A DNA stretch of 64,000 bases from Pseudoroseicyclus tamaricis (GCF_012070395.1 NZ_JAAFYS010000004.1:62001-126000), one strand, 5' to 3'; positions 33,197 through 41,606 are shown, numbered from the stretch's first letter. Notes: generated by a model not told the origin, from the sequence alone. Made by a program: numbers and translations.

Positions 33197-34207
33197 ATGC
33201 CCATGACCCTCGGCGACAGCGCCCAGAACTACTTTCTGAAGACGACGAATTTCGAGCTGAAGGAAAAGCTCAACCGCCTGACGGAGGAGCTTTCCTCCGG
33301 CCGCCATGCCGACCTGCCCGCCCAGCTCGGCGCCACGCAGAACCGGCTGGTGGAGGTGAATTCCCGCTTGACGATGGTGGACACGGAGCTCTCCGCGGCG
33401 ACGGACCTCGCCAACGTGCTTTCCACCACCCAGTTCGCCCTCTCCCGCGCCGACGACGTGCGCGACCTGCTCGTCGGCCCGCTCATGGCGATCTCGCCGG
33501 AGCCGGGGCAGGCGGAGCTCTCCGCCGCCGCGCAGAACGGGGAGTTGACCTTTGGCGACATGGTCTCGGCGCTCGGCACCCGCTACGGCGGCCAGGCGCT
33601 CTTCGCCGGCACCGACACCGAGGGCACGGCGCTGGCCCCGGCGGAGGATATCCTCGCCGACCTGCGCGCCAGCCTCGCCGCCTCCGCCCCGGCGGACGGC
33701 GCGGCGCTGGCGGCGCAGGTGCAGGCCTGGTTCGAGCCGGGGGGCGGCTTCGACACCTCCGGCTACCTTGGCGACACGGGCGCGCTCGCCACCCGCCGCC
33801 TCGGCCCGGGCGGGCCGAGCGTGACGATGTCGGCGCGGGCCGACGACCCGGCCATCCGCGAGGCGCTGGCCGGCGCCGCCCTCGCCGCCGTGGCGATGGA
33901 TGGCGTGCCCCCGATGACGGAGCCGGAGGTGGCGGACGTGATGCACAAGGCCGGCGAGGTGCTGATCTCCGCCGGCAATGCCATGGCGCACCTGCAGGGC
34001 CGGCTCGGCCTGAGCGAGCAGCGCATCGAGGAGGCGCGCGTGCGGCTGGGGGCCGAGCAGACCTCCCTCTCGATCCTGCGCAACGACATGGTCAACGCCG
34101 ATCCCTACTCGACGGCGGCGGCGCTGCAGGAGGTGCAGGTGCAACTGGAGATGCACTACACGATCACCGCCCGCATGTCGGAGATGACGCTGACGAGGTA
34201 CATCTGA
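33197..34207 (+). CDS. flgL: Flagellar hook-associated protein FlgL
   Basis: A 336-residue flagellin-like junction protein that seats the filament on FlgK. The N-terminal D0/D1 helices (NYFLKTTNFELKEKLNRLTE, ELSSGRHADLPAQLG) and the C-terminal helices (LQEVQVQLEMHYTITARMSEMTLTRY) are recognisable. The sequence is diverged from enterobacterial FlgL, as in other Rhodobacterales, but position between flgK and flgI and length support the call. Its stop and the flgI ATG share a base (TGATG). Confidence 0.82.
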   Translation: MPMTLGDSAQNYFLKTTNFELKEKLNRLTEELSSGRHADLPAQLGATQNRLVEVNSRLTMVDTELSAATDLANVLSTTQFALSRADDVRDLLVGPLMAISPEPGQAELSAAAQNGELTFGDMVSALGTRYGGQALFAGTDTEGTALAPAEDILADLRASLAASAPADGAALAAQVQAWFEPGGGFDTSGYLGDTGALATRRLGPGGPSVTMSARADDPAIREALAGAALAAVAMDGVPPMTEPEVADVMHKAGEVLISAGNAMAHLQGRLGLSEQRIEEARVRLGAEQTSLSILRNDMVNADPYSTAAALQEVQVQLEMHYTITARMSEMTLTRYI

Positions 34208-35328
34208 TGCGGGGCCTCCTCTCCGCCTCCGCCCTCGCCCTGAGCCTCGCGCTGTCGCCCGCCGGCTGGGTCGCCCCCGCCGAGGCGGCGCCCGTGCGGC
34301 TGAAGGATCTGGTGGAATTCGACGGCGTGCGCGCCAACGACCTGCTCGGCTACGGGCTGGTCGTCGGGCTCAACGGCACCGGCGACGGGCTGCGCAACGC
34401 GCCCTTCACCGAGGAGATCATGGCCAACATCCTCGAGCGCCTCGGCGTCAACGTCACGGGGGAGCAGTTCCGCCCCCGCAACGTCGCCGCGGTGCTGGTG
34501 ACGGCCGAGCTGCCGCCCTTCGCGCGCGCCGGATCCCCCATCGACGTGACCGTCTCGGCCATCGGCGATGCCTCCTCGCTCCTGGGCGGGACGCTGGTGA
34601 TGACGCCGCTCAACGCGGCGGACGGGCAGATATACGCGGTGGCGCAGGGCACCATCATCGCCGGCGGCATCACGGCCGAAGGGGAGGCGGCACAGGTGAC
34701 GCAGGGCGTGCCGACGGCGGGGGTCATCCCCGCCGGGGCGACGGTGGAGCGGGAGGTCGCCTTCGACTTTGCCGCCCTCGATTCCATGCGCCTGGCGCTG
34801 CGGACGCCGGATTTCACCACGGCGGCGCGGATAGAGAGCGCCATCAACGGCAATTTCGGCCGGCCGGTGGCGCTGATGCTGGATGCCGGCACGGTGGAGA
34901 TCGACATCGACGGTACCGGCGCGCCGAGCCCGGCGCATGCCATCGGGCGGATCGAGAACATCCTCGTCGAGCCGGAGATCCGCGCCCGCGTGGTGGTCGA
35001 CCAGCGCTCGGGGACGATCGTCATGGGCGAGGACGTGCGCATCAGCCGCGTCGCGGTGAGCCAGGGCAATCTGACGCTGCGCATCGAGGAGGCGCCGATG
35101 GTCGTCCAGCCCAACCCCTTCTCCCCGGGAGAGACCATCGTGGTGCCACGCACCAATGTCGGGATCGAGGAAGAGGGGACGGGGCTGGCCGAGGTGGACG
35201 GCGGCACCTCCCTCTCGGAGGTCGTGGCGGGGCTGAATGCCCTCGGCGTGGCGCCGAACGACATGATCGACATTCTCAAATCCATTCGCGCCGCCGGCGC
35301 GCTGCACGCGGACTTCATCGTCCGCTGA
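34207..35328 (+). CDS. flgI: Flagellar P-ring protein FlgI
   Basis: A 373-residue periplasmic protein forming the ring around the rod in the peptidoglycan layer. A Sec signal peptide (LLSASALALSLALSPAGWVAP, cut near AEA) precedes the mature protein. VRLKDLVEFDGVRANDLLGYG, LVVGLNGTGDG and RNVAAVLVTAELPPFARAG are strongly conserved FlgI blocks. The C-terminus LNALGVAPNDMIDILKSIRA with GALHADFIVR is standard. It is the last gene of the motB-flgI string, followed by a hairpin-rich convergent spacer. Confidence 0.95.
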   Translation: MRGLLSASALALSLALSPAGWVAPAEAAPVRLKDLVEFDGVRANDLLGYGLVVGLNGTGDGLRNAPFTEEIMANILERLGVNVTGEQFRPRNVAAVLVTAELPPFARAGSPIDVTVSAIGDASSLLGGTLVMTPLNAADGQIYAVAQGTIIAGGITAEGEAAQVTQGVPTAGVIPAGATVEREVAFDFAALDSMRLALRTPDFTTAARIESAINGNFGRPVALMLDAGTVEIDIDGTGAPSPAHAIGRIENILVEPEIRARVVVDQRSGTIVMGEDVRISRVAVSQGNLTLRIEEAPMVVQPNPFSPGETIVVPRTNVGIEEEGTGLAEVDGGTSLSEVVAGLNALGVAPNDMIDILKSIRAAGALHADFIVR

Positions 35329-35352
35329 GGAAATGGCGGTTGGGTGAAAGAG

Positions 35353-35378
35353 AGGCCCGCCCCTGCCGGGGGGGCCTT
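35353..35378. terminator. Terminator-like hairpin between flgI and fliP
   Basis: AGGCCCGCCCC and GGGGGGGCCT pair with one mismatch and are followed by TTC. On the other strand GAAAG follows. Three more GC-only hairpins lie in the next 80 bp (35386-35453), including GCGCGC-TTC-GCGCGC and GCGCCGC-TGC-GCGGCGC. Confidence 0.55.
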
Positions 35379-35460
35379 TCATGTTGCGCCGGGCCGGGGC
35401 CCGGCGCCGGGGGGGGCGCGCTTCGCGCGCGCCGGCGCCGCTGCGCGGCGCAAGACTAGC

Positions 35461-36333
35461 TCAGAGGTAGGAGCGGACGAGGCTTTCGGAGAGCAGCGTC
35501 CAGCCGTCGGCGACGACGAAGAAGGCCAGCTTGAAGGGCAGCGCCACCACCGCCGGGGGGACCATCATCATGCCCATGGACATCAGCACCGCCGCGACGA
35601 CGAGATCGATGATGAGGAAGGGCAGGAAGATCAGGAAGCCGACCTGGAAGGCTCGGGCCACCTCCGACAGCAGGAAGGAGGGGACGAGGACGGAGAGCGG
35701 GGAGCCGGGCGTCGGCGGCTCCACCGGCACGTCGGGGCGCAGGGCGGCGAGGGAGAGGTATGTCTCCGGGTCCATCCGGCCGGTCATGAAGGTGCGGAAG
35801 GGGGAGAGCGTGGCGTCGACGGCGGCGGGGGCGTCGATGGCGCCGTCGAGGAAGGGGGCGACGCCGGCCTCCCACGCGGCGGTGAAGACCGGCTCCATCA
35901 CGAACCAGGTGAGGAAGAGGGCGAGGCTGACGATCAGCATGTTGGGTGGCGATTGCTGCAGGCCCAGCCCCTGGCGGAGGATAGAGAGCACCGTCACCAC
36001 GAAGGGGAAACAGGTGAGCATGATGGCGAGGCCGGGCACGAGGCTCAGCACCGTCAGCAGCAGGAAGAGCTGGATGGTGGTGGAGGAGAGCGAGCCGCCC
36101 TCGCCCAGATCCAGCGTCACGCTCTGCGCCGCGGCCGGGGCGGCGAGGAGCGCCAGTGTCAGCGTCAGCGCCACGGCGAGAAGAGGCAGGGCCAGCCTGC
36201 CCGGCGCCGGGGTTTTCCACAGCGCCGGGAGTTTGGCCGGGGATTTGGCCGGAGGTCTGGCCGGGGGCCGGGCTTTGCCCGGCGGGGTGGCCCGACTGGG
36301 TCTCGGCCATTCTGGCCTGAGCTGTCGGGCCAT
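35461..36333 (-). CDS. fliP: Flagellar export protein FliP with an unusual repeat-bearing N-terminus
   Basis: A 290-residue core membrane protein of the flagellar type III export gate. The canonical part starts with a signal-like segment (RLALPLLAVALTLTLALLAA, AAAQ) and continues with LLTVLSLVPGLAIMLTCFPF, VVTVLSILRQGLG and QSPPNMLIVSLALFLTWFVM. The C-terminal helices FQVGFLIFLPFLIIDLVVA and MGMMMVPPAVVALPFKLAFF match FliP closely. Odd: about 45 extra residues precede the signal, rich in Pro/Ala/Lys with a fourfold 12-bp repeat in the DNA (36224-36271). ATG at 36331-36333 is one base from the fliN stop; no later ATG fits, so the extension may be real, or the true start may be non-ATG. Confidence 0.9.
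   Translation of the reverse strand: MARQLRPEWPRPSRATPPGKARPPARPPAKSPAKLPALWKTPAPGRLALPLLAVALTLTLALLAAPAAAQSVTLDLGEGGSLSSTTIQLFLLLTVLSLVPGLAIMLTCFPFVVTVLSILRQGLGLQQSPPNMLIVSLALFLTWFVMEPVFTAAWEAGVAPFLDGAIDAPAAVDATLSPFRTFMTGRMDPETYLSLAALRPDVPVEPPTPGSPLSVLVPSFLLSEVARAFQVGFLIFLPFLIIDLVVAAVLMSMGMMMVPPAVVALPFKLAFFVVADGWTLLSESLVRSYL
36224..36271 (-). repeat. 12-bp tandem repeat (GCCGGGNNNTTG) in the fliP 5' region
   Basis: Four 12-bp units (GCCGGGAGTTTG, GCCGGGGATTTG, GCCGGAGGTCTG, GCCGGGGGCCGG) encode Pro-Ala-Lys/Arg-type four-residue repeats in the unusual N-terminal extension of FliP. Units keep frame. Confidence 0.7.
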
Positions 36334-36334
36334 C

Positions 36335-36601
36335 CTATTCGTCCGCGCCGCCGATGGAGACGACCTCGGTGAGGCGCACGGCGAGCTGGCCGGTCTCGTC
36401 GCCCTCCATCTCCTGCAGCTCGCCCCGGGCGATCAGCCGGTCGCCGATGAAGAGCTCGACGGGGTCGTCGATGCGCTTGTCGAGCGGCAGGACGGCGTTC
36501 TCCCCCATCTCCAGGAGGTCGCGCACCAGAGGGCGGGCGCGGCCGACGGAGACGAGGATCTCCAGGGGCAGGGCGTGCAGCGGGTTGCCTTTGTCATCCA
36601 T
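36335..36601 (-). CDS. fliN: Flagellar motor switch protein FliN
   Basis: An 88-residue SpoA-fold protein of the cytoplasmic C-ring. The core HALPLEILVSVGRARPLVRD then LLEMGENAVLPLDKRIDDPV and ELFIGDRLIARGEL is the typical FliN domain, close to minimal length. It forms part of the switch controlling rotation; its partners FliG and FliM are not in the window. Its start overlaps the end of the fliH-like gene by eight bases, and its stop is one base before fliP. Confidence 0.9.
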   Translation of the reverse strand: MDDKGNPLHALPLEILVSVGRARPLVRDLLEMGENAVLPLDKRIDDPVELFIGDRLIARGELQEMEGDETGQLAVRLTEVVSIGGADE

Positions 36602-37181
36602 GCTCGGTCCTCAGGGCTGGCTCGTGGGTCAGGGCGGAGAGGGTCTGACGCAGTTCGTCCAGGTAATCCGCGTAGTCGAGGGCGGTCCCCCGCCCCTCCG
36701 GCGTCATCAGGAGCGCCCGGCCGTCGGGCAGGTCCGCATCGGCCACCACCTCAAGCGGAGGGCCGGCGGGGAGCGGGAGTTGCGGGGCGAGCGCCTCATG
36801 CAGGGCGGGAGAGATCGTCAGGCGGAGGGGGGCACGGGCATCCTCCTCCGCGGCGGCCATGACGAGCTCGATCAGGGCCGGCACGCGGGCGGCCTCGGCA
36901 AGGCCGGGCAGCAGGCCCTCCGCCATCTCCGAGACGAGCGGGCGGAGGGAAGCGAGCACATGAGCGCGCGCCTCGACGAAGGTAAACTCCATCGCCTCCA
37001 GCACCTGCGCCAGCTCGGCGGCGGCGGCATCGCGGCGGGAGGCGGCCTCCGCCTCCGCCTCTGCCCGGCCGGCGGCATGGCCCTCCAGCCAGTCGGCGCT
37101 GGGGCCCGCCGGCTCCGGCGGGGGTGGCTCGGGCGCCGGGGCGCGCGTGTCGAAATCTTCCAGCAAGGCAGGTCGGGCCAT
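36594..37181 (-). CDS. fliH: FliH-like flagellar assembly protein
   Basis: A 195-residue cytoplasmic protein at the place where fliH is expected (fliF-fliH-fliN-fliP). It has a proline-rich start, then a helical, Ala/Glu-rich stretch (DWLEGHAAGRAEAEAEAASR, with GxxxG-like spacing) and a C-terminal alpha/beta domain with LRLTISPALHEALAPQL. FliH binds the export ATPase FliI and delivers it to the gate. Sequence divergence makes this mostly a position and length call. ATG at 37179-37181 lies three bases after the fliF stop. Confidence 0.65.
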   Translation of the reverse strand: MARPALLEDFDTRAPAPEPPPPEPAGPSADWLEGHAAGRAEAEAEAASRRDAAAAELAQVLEAMEFTFVEARAHVLASLRPLVSEMAEGLLPGLAEAARVPALIELVMAAAEEDARAPLRLTISPALHEALAPQLPLPAGPPLEVVADADLPDGRALLMTPEGRGTALDYADYLDELRQTLSALTHEPALRTEHG

Positions 37182-37184
37182 GGG

Positions 37185-38903
37185 TTACACCTCCGGCTCG
37201 GGGTCTTCGATCCAGCTTTGCAGGATCTGGATGGTTTCGTCCTGGCGCTCCTCGATGAGCTTGCGCAGGCGGGTCACGGGGTCTCCGCCGGCATCGTCGC
37301 CGCCGCCGAGGGGCGGCAGGCCGCCACCGTCGGCGCCGAAGCCGTTGCCCATGGCGGGGAAGCCGCCGGGCAGACCGCCGCCATCCCCTTCACCGCCGGG
37401 CGGCGGGGCGAGGGCGTTGCCCATCGTCGGGAAGCCGCCGCCGAAGCCGCCGGCGTCTCCCATCGGCGCGGGCAGGGCGCCCACGGAGTCTTCGCCCTCC
37501 GGCAGGGCGGCGGCGGCGCGGCGGCCGGTGAGAATCGGGCGGACGACGAAGAGACCCAGCACCAGCGCCACCAGCGCCAGCACGGCGAGCTGGATGATCT
37601 GCATCATGTCGAGCACGCTGCCCGAGGGCAGCCCCTCGGCGCCTTCCGTCAGCATCGGCGTCGGCTGGAAGGCCATCGCGCGCACCGTCAGCTCGTCCCC
37701 CCGGCTCTCGTCGAGGCCGACGGCGGAGGCGACGAGGGCGCCCAGCGCCTCCAGCTCCTCGGCACTGCGCGGCTCCGTCACCGCCTCGCCCGTCTCCGGG
37801 CCCGTCACGGCGAGCTCGTTGACGAGGACAGCCACGGTCAGCCGGCGGATGGCGCCGGGGCCACGCAGCACCTCCCGCGAGGTCTCGGAGAAGTCGTAAT
37901 TTGTCAGCTCCCGCGATTCGGAGTTCTCGGAGGAGCCACCGCCGCCGCCCTCGCCGTTCGCCGCGCCATCGGGGAGGTTGGAGGCCACCGTCACCCGCCC
38001 CTCGCCGGCATTCTGCGACGAGCCGGAGGAGGAGGAGACCTCCTCCGAGACGGCGACGCGGCTGTCGGGATCGACGCGGCGCTCGGTGATCTGCTCGCTT
38101 TCCGTCACCGTCTCGACTGAGACTTCGACGATGGCGTTGCCGTAGCCCACGCGCGCCTCCAGCAGCCGCTCGGCGCGGGCGCGCAGCTCCTCGGCGCGGG
38201 AGGCTTCGGAGCCGGCGCCCTCCTCCTCTGCCGTGACGAGGCCCGTCTCACCGTCGATCACGGCGACATCCTCGGCGCTGAGCCCGGGCACGGCGGAGGC
38301 GACGAGGTAGCGCAGCGCCTTGGCGAAGCCGCTGGCAAGGGCGCCGTCCGCCGTCGTCACCGTGACGGCCGCGGTCGGCCGCTCCTCCCGCGCGAAGGGG
38401 CGCGAGGAGGGGGCCGAGATGTGCACGCGCACGGCACGGATATGCGGAGAGGAGAGGATGGTGCGCGCCAGCTCCCCCTCCTTCGCGCGCCAGTAGGCGG
38501 CGTCGAACATCTGCGAGGTGGTGCCGAAGCCGGAGAGCGAATCGAGCAGCTCGTAGCCTTGGGCGGAGTTGGCGGGCAGCCCCTCTGCCGCGAGGGACAT
38601 GCGCAGCGCGTCCCGCTCCGCCATCGGCACGTAGATGGCGCCCGAGCGCACCTCGTAGGCGACGCCCTGCCCCTCCAGCGCCGCCAGCACGTCGCCCGCG
38701 GCCTGAGCCTCCAGCCCGCCATAGAGAAGGGCCATCTGCGGATTGCCGGCGCCGCGGGCGAGGCCGAGGACGGCGGCGAACACGGCGAGGGCGGCCCCGA
38801 TGGCGACAATGCGGCGGCGCGAATCGAGGCTGGACCAGACGTTGGTGAGGCTCTGCAAGGCGGCGTCTCCAGATTCCACGGGCTTCTGCCCGACCGTCGC
38901 CAT
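37185..38903 (-). CDS. fliF: Flagellar MS-ring protein FliF
   Basis: A 572-residue inner-membrane ring protein, base of the flagellum. The first transmembrane helix (RRIVAIGAALAVFAAVLGLA) is followed by ring-building motifs LYGGLEAQAAGDVLAALEGQ and RVHISAPSSRPFAREERP, plus RLTVAVLVNELAV. A Ser/Gly-rich periplasmic loop and the second helix (QIIQLAVLALVALVLGLFVV) follow. The C-terminal FliG-binding helix VTRLRKLIEERQDETIQILQ plus SWIEDPE is present. Between helix 2 and that end is a Gly/Pro-rich insert with two GGFPxMGN-like units. It is transcribed divergently from fliL, with a CtrA-like box 17 bases before the start. Confidence 0.93.
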   Translation of the reverse strand: MATVGQKPVESGDAALQSLTNVWSSLDSRRRIVAIGAALAVFAAVLGLARGAGNPQMALLYGGLEAQAAGDVLAALEGQGVAYEVRSGAIYVPMAERDALRMSLAAEGLPANSAQGYELLDSLSGFGTTSQMFDAAYWRAKEGELARTILSSPHIRAVRVHISAPSSRPFAREERPTAAVTVTTADGALASGFAKALRYLVASAVPGLSAEDVAVIDGETGLVTAEEEGAGSEASRAEELRARAERLLEARVGYGNAIVEVSVETVTESEQITERRVDPDSRVAVSEEVSSSSGSSQNAGEGRVTVASNLPDGAANGEGGGGGSSENSESRELTNYDFSETSREVLRGPGAIRRLTVAVLVNELAVTGPETGEAVTEPRSAEELEALGALVASAVGLDESRGDELTVRAMAFQPTPMLTEGAEGLPSGSVLDMMQIIQLAVLALVALVLGLFVVRPILTGRRAAAALPEGEDSVGALPAPMGDAGGFGGGFPTMGNALAPPPGGEGDGGGLPGGFPAMGNGFGADGGGLPPLGGGDDAGGDPVTRLRKLIEERQDETIQILQSWIEDPEPEV

Positions 38904-38919
38904 GGATGCCCCAGCAGAC

Positions 38920-38934
38920 TTAAAGTTCGGTTAG
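38920..38934. promoter_or_regulatory. CtrA-box-like motif between fliF and fliL (TTAA-N7-TTAG)
   Basis: TTAAAGTTCGGTTAG followed by CC fits TTAA-N7-TTAA at seven of eight positions. It lies in the 83-bp divergent spacer, 17 bases from the fliF start and 53 from the fliL start, so one site could serve both operons. Confidence 0.5.
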
Positions 38935-38986
38935 CCAATCCCGGCCTATCAACGCCCCCGATGCATCGCCGCAGAAAGGGCCACGC

Positions 38987-39499
38987 ATGACGGACGCGAC
39001 CGCCGCCGATGTCGACGCCGCCGAGGAGGAGGCGCCGAAGAAGAAGAAATCGAAGCTGCCGCTGATTCTCGGCCTCGTGCTGGCGATTGCTGGCGGCGCG
39101 GGCGGCTTTTTCGCCGTGCGCGCCGGGCTGATCGGCGGCGGCGACTCCGCCGCCGAGGCGGAGGCGCCGGAGGATCTGCTGGAGGTGCCGGATCTGGCGC
39201 CCGCCACCTTCCTGCCGCTGGAGACGATCGTGGTGAACCTGCCCGCCGGCAGCGCCCACACGCATCTGCGCTTCACGGCGCAGCTGGAGGTGGCCCCCGC
39301 CTACGAGGGCGACGTGCAGGCGGTGATGCCGCGCATCACCGACGTGCTGAACACCTACCTGCGCGCCATCGACCTCGGCGAGATGTCCGGCGGCGCGGCG
39401 CTGACGAACCTGCGGGCACAGATGCTGCGCCGGGTGCAGGTCATCACCGGCGAGGGCCGCGTGCGCGACCTGCTGATCATGGAATTCGTGCTGGATTGA
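38987..39499 (+). CDS. fliL: Flagellar basal-body protein FliL
   Basis: A 170-residue inner-membrane protein that surrounds the stator. A basic cytoplasmic start (APKKKKSKLP), one helix (LILGLVLAIAGGAGGFFAV) and a periplasmic FliL domain (LETIVVNLPAGSAHTHLRFT, AVMPRITDVLNTYLRAI) ending in VRDLLIMEFVLD. It begins the plus-strand string fliL-39513-39869. The next gene starts 13 bases after its stop with AGGAGG upstream. Confidence 0.9.
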   Translation: MTDATAADVDAAEEEAPKKKKSKLPLILGLVLAIAGGAGGFFAVRAGLIGGGDSAAEAEAPEDLLEVPDLAPATFLPLETIVVNLPAGSAHTHLRFTAQLEVAPAYEGDVQAVMPRITDVLNTYLRAIDLGEMSGGAALTNLRAQMLRRVQVITGEGRVRDLLIMEFVLD

Positions 39500-39512
39500 G
39501 AAGGAGGCGGAG

Positions 39513-39872
39513 ATGGCCCTGATCGCGGACATTCTGCTCATGGCCGGCGCGCTCGGCGCCGGCTTCTACTGCTTCGTGCTGGCCAGCCGGCTGAAGCGCT
39601 TCACCGATCTGGAGACGGGGGTGGGCGGCGCCGTCGCCGTCCTCTCCGCGCAGGTCGACGATCTGGGAAGGGCGCTGGCGAAGGCGCAGGGCTCGGCCGG
39701 CGGCTCCGTCGCCCGGCTCGGCGAGGCGACGGAGCGGGCGGAGGCGGCAGCCAAGCAGCTGGAGCTGCTGGTCGCCTCCCTTCACGACCTGCCCGAATCG
39801 CAGGAGGAGGAGCCCGCCGCGCCGCCGGTGAACCCCTTCTTCCAGCGCCGCAAGGAGGGGGCTGACGTATGA
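39513..39872 (+). CDS. Membrane-anchored coiled-coil protein of the flagellar cluster
   Basis: A 119-residue protein of unknown function. It has one N-terminal membrane helix (IADILLMAGALGAGFYCFVLA), then a basic residue cluster (SRLKRF) and a predicted cytoplasmic coiled coil rich in Ala/Leu/Glu, ending in a proline-rich tail (PPVNPFFQRRKEG). The place between fliL and a MotE-like gene, with a four-base overlap to the latter, suggests a stator or basal-body accessory role. GGAGG precedes the ATG. I know no named family with certainty. Confidence 0.65.
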   Translation: MALIADILLMAGALGAGFYCFVLASRLKRFTDLETGVGGAVAVLSAQVDDLGRALAKAQGSAGGSVARLGEATERAEAAAKQLELLVASLHDLPESQEEEPAAPPVNPFFQRRKEGADV

Positions 39873-40561
39873 CCGGCCAGCCCCCCGCCTCACCCCGGCG
39901 CCCGGCCCCGCCTAAGCGCCCCGCCACCGCCAGGGCGCCCGCCCGGCCGGGCGCCCCCCCGCGCCGCGCCGCTCCGCGCCGCCGGCGCGTCGGCCGGGGC
40001 ACCCTCGGCGTCATCGCCGCCCTGCTCCTCTGCTCGGGCCTGCTACGCGCCGCGACGGGCGCCGACGGCGCCATCGCCTCCGCCATCACCTCTGCGCCCG
40101 GCGGCCTCCTCCCCGTCACGGCCCAGGCGGAGGCCGGCCCCTGCGAGGGCACCCCGGCGACGGAGGAGCTGCTCGCCGCCTTCCAGCTGCGCGAAGACCG
40201 GCTTGAGGCGCGCGAGGCGCAGGTGGCCGACCGCATGCAGGCGCTCCGGCTGGCCGAGGACGAGGTGGCCGAGAAGCTCGCCGCCCTGCAGGAGGCGCAA
40301 TCCTCCCTCGAGGCCACCCTCGCCCTCGCCGCCACGGCGGCGGAGGACGATATCGCCCGGCTCACGGCGGTCTACGAGAACATGAAGGCCGAGGAGGCCG
40401 CCGCGCTCTTCGAGCAGATGGCGCCCGAGTTCGCCGCCGGCTTCCTCGCCCGGATGAACGCGCCCGCCGCGGCCGCGGTCATGTCGAGTCTCGAGCCGGA
40501 GACGGCCCATTCCCTCTCGGTCGTCATCGCCGGGCGCAACGCCGCCGCCCCGCGTGAGTAG
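39869..40561 (+). CDS. MotE/MgtE-N-like flagellar accessory protein
   Basis: A 230-residue protein with a very basic Pro/Ala/Arg cytoplasmic start (about 1-48), one membrane helix (LGVIAALLLCSGLLRA), a periplasmic coiled coil (LREDRLEAREAQVADRMQAL onwards) and a C-terminal MgtE-N-type domain: ARLTAVYENMKAEEAAALFE, MAPEFAAGFLARMN and AAAVMSSLEPETAHSLS. This layout equals MotE, the periplasmic chaperone for the stator/MotC described in rhizobia. The role in motor assembly is inferred. ATGA overlap with the preceding gene. It ends before a family 3 repeat. Confidence 0.72.
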   Translation: MTGQPPASPRRPAPPKRPATARAPARPGAPPRRAAPRRRRVGRGTLGVIAALLLCSGLLRAATGADGAIASAITSAPGGLLPVTAQAEAGPCEGTPATEELLAAFQLREDRLEAREAQVADRMQALRLAEDEVAEKLAALQEAQSSLEATLALAATAAEDDIARLTAVYENMKAEEAAALFEQMAPEFAAGFLARMNAPAAAAVMSSLEPETAHSLSVVIAGRNAAAPRE

Positions 40562-40597
40562 CGGGCAGGGCGTCCGGCTGGCCCCTGCCCCCCTTGT

Positions 40598-40642
40598 CTT
40601 TGGTCTCCAAAAATCCTTGGGGGGTCCGGGGGGCAGACAACC
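40598..40642 (+). repeat. Family 3 motif before motA
   Basis: GTCTTTGGTCTCCAAAAATCC then TTGGGGGGTCCGGGGGGCAG, like the copy at 2290. It lies 3' of the MotE-like gene in the 178-bp gap before motA. A TTAA at 40683 with seven bases to CAGC could be a weak half CtrA site for motA. Confidence 0.55.
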
Positions 40643-40739
40643 GCCCGGTCCTGCCTCCTCCCCTACCGCCATCGACCCGATGTTAACCCCGCTCAGCCTA
40701 TCGTCCGGCTCTGGAACACATGGCGCTCGGGGGCGGGAC

Positions 40740-41606
40740 ATGATCGGCATCATCGGAATCGTCATCATCTTCGCGATGGTCTTCGGCGGCTACATCCTCG
40801 CCGGTGGAAAGATGGGCATTATCCTGAAGTCCCTGCCGTTCGAGATGATGATGATCGGCGGCGCCGCCGTCGGCGCCTTCGCCATCTCCAACGACGGCGC
40901 GGCCGTGAAGCACACGCTGAAAGACCTCGGCAAGGTCTTCAAGGGCCCGAAGTGGAAGCACGACGATTACCGCGACCTGCTCTGCCTCCTGTTCGAGCTG
41001 ATCCGCATCGCCCGCTCCAACCCGGTGACGCTGGAGGAGCATATCGAGAACCCGACGGAGAGCGACATCTTCTCCAAGTATCCCCGCATCCAGGCGGACA
41101 GCACGGCCGTCGCGCTGATCTGCGACACGCTGCGCACCGGCACCATGAACTACGACGATCCCCACCAGGTGGAGGAGGTGCTGGAGAAGCGGCTGGAGGA
41201 ATATGCCCATCACGTCGGCCACACGCCCCATGCCCTCCAGGCGGTGGCGGATGCCCTGCCGGCGCTCGGCATCGTCGCCGCCGTGCTCGGCGTGATCAAG
41301 ACGATGGGCTCGATCGACCAGCCGCCGGAGATCCTTGGCAAGATGATCGGCGGCGCGCTGGTCGGCACCTTCCTCGGCGTGTTCCTCGCCTACGGCTTCT
41401 TCGGCCCCTTCGCCGCCCGCCTGACCACCGTGATCGACGAGGAGCTGCACTTCTACAAGCTCATCCGCGAGGTGCTGGTGGCCAACCTGCACCGCCATGC
41501 GCCGAACATCTGCATCGAGGTCGGCCGCCAGAACACCCCGGGCCATTGCCGGCCCTCCTTCTCCGATCTGGAGGAGGCGCTGAAGGCCACGAAGGGGGCG
41601 GCATGA
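40740..41606 (+). CDS. motA: Flagellar motor stator protein MotA
   Basis: A 288-residue inner-membrane proton-channel subunit with four helices. The first two form IIGIVIIFAMVFGGYILAG and MMMIGGAAVGAFAISND. The large cytoplasmic loop carries the charged torque-generating residues (MNYDDPHQVEEVLEKRLEEY). Helices 3 and 4 are ALPALGIVAAVLGVIKTMG, with the conserved Pro, and GALVGTFLGVFLAYGFFGPF. ATG at 40740-40742. It pairs with MotB at 29420. It overlaps the next gene by four bases (ATGA). Confidence 0.95.
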   Translation: MIGIIGIVIIFAMVFGGYILAGGKMGIILKSLPFEMMMIGGAAVGAFAISNDGAAVKHTLKDLGKVFKGPKWKHDDYRDLLCLLFELIRIARSNPVTLEEHIENPTESDIFSKYPRIQADSTAVALICDTLRTGTMNYDDPHQVEEVLEKRLEEYAHHVGHTPHALQAVADALPALGIVAAVLGVIKTMGSIDQPPEILGKMIGGALVGTFLGVFLAYGFFGPFAARLTTVIDEELHFYKLIREVLVANLHRHAPNICIEVGRQNTPGHCRPSFSDLEEALKATKGAA

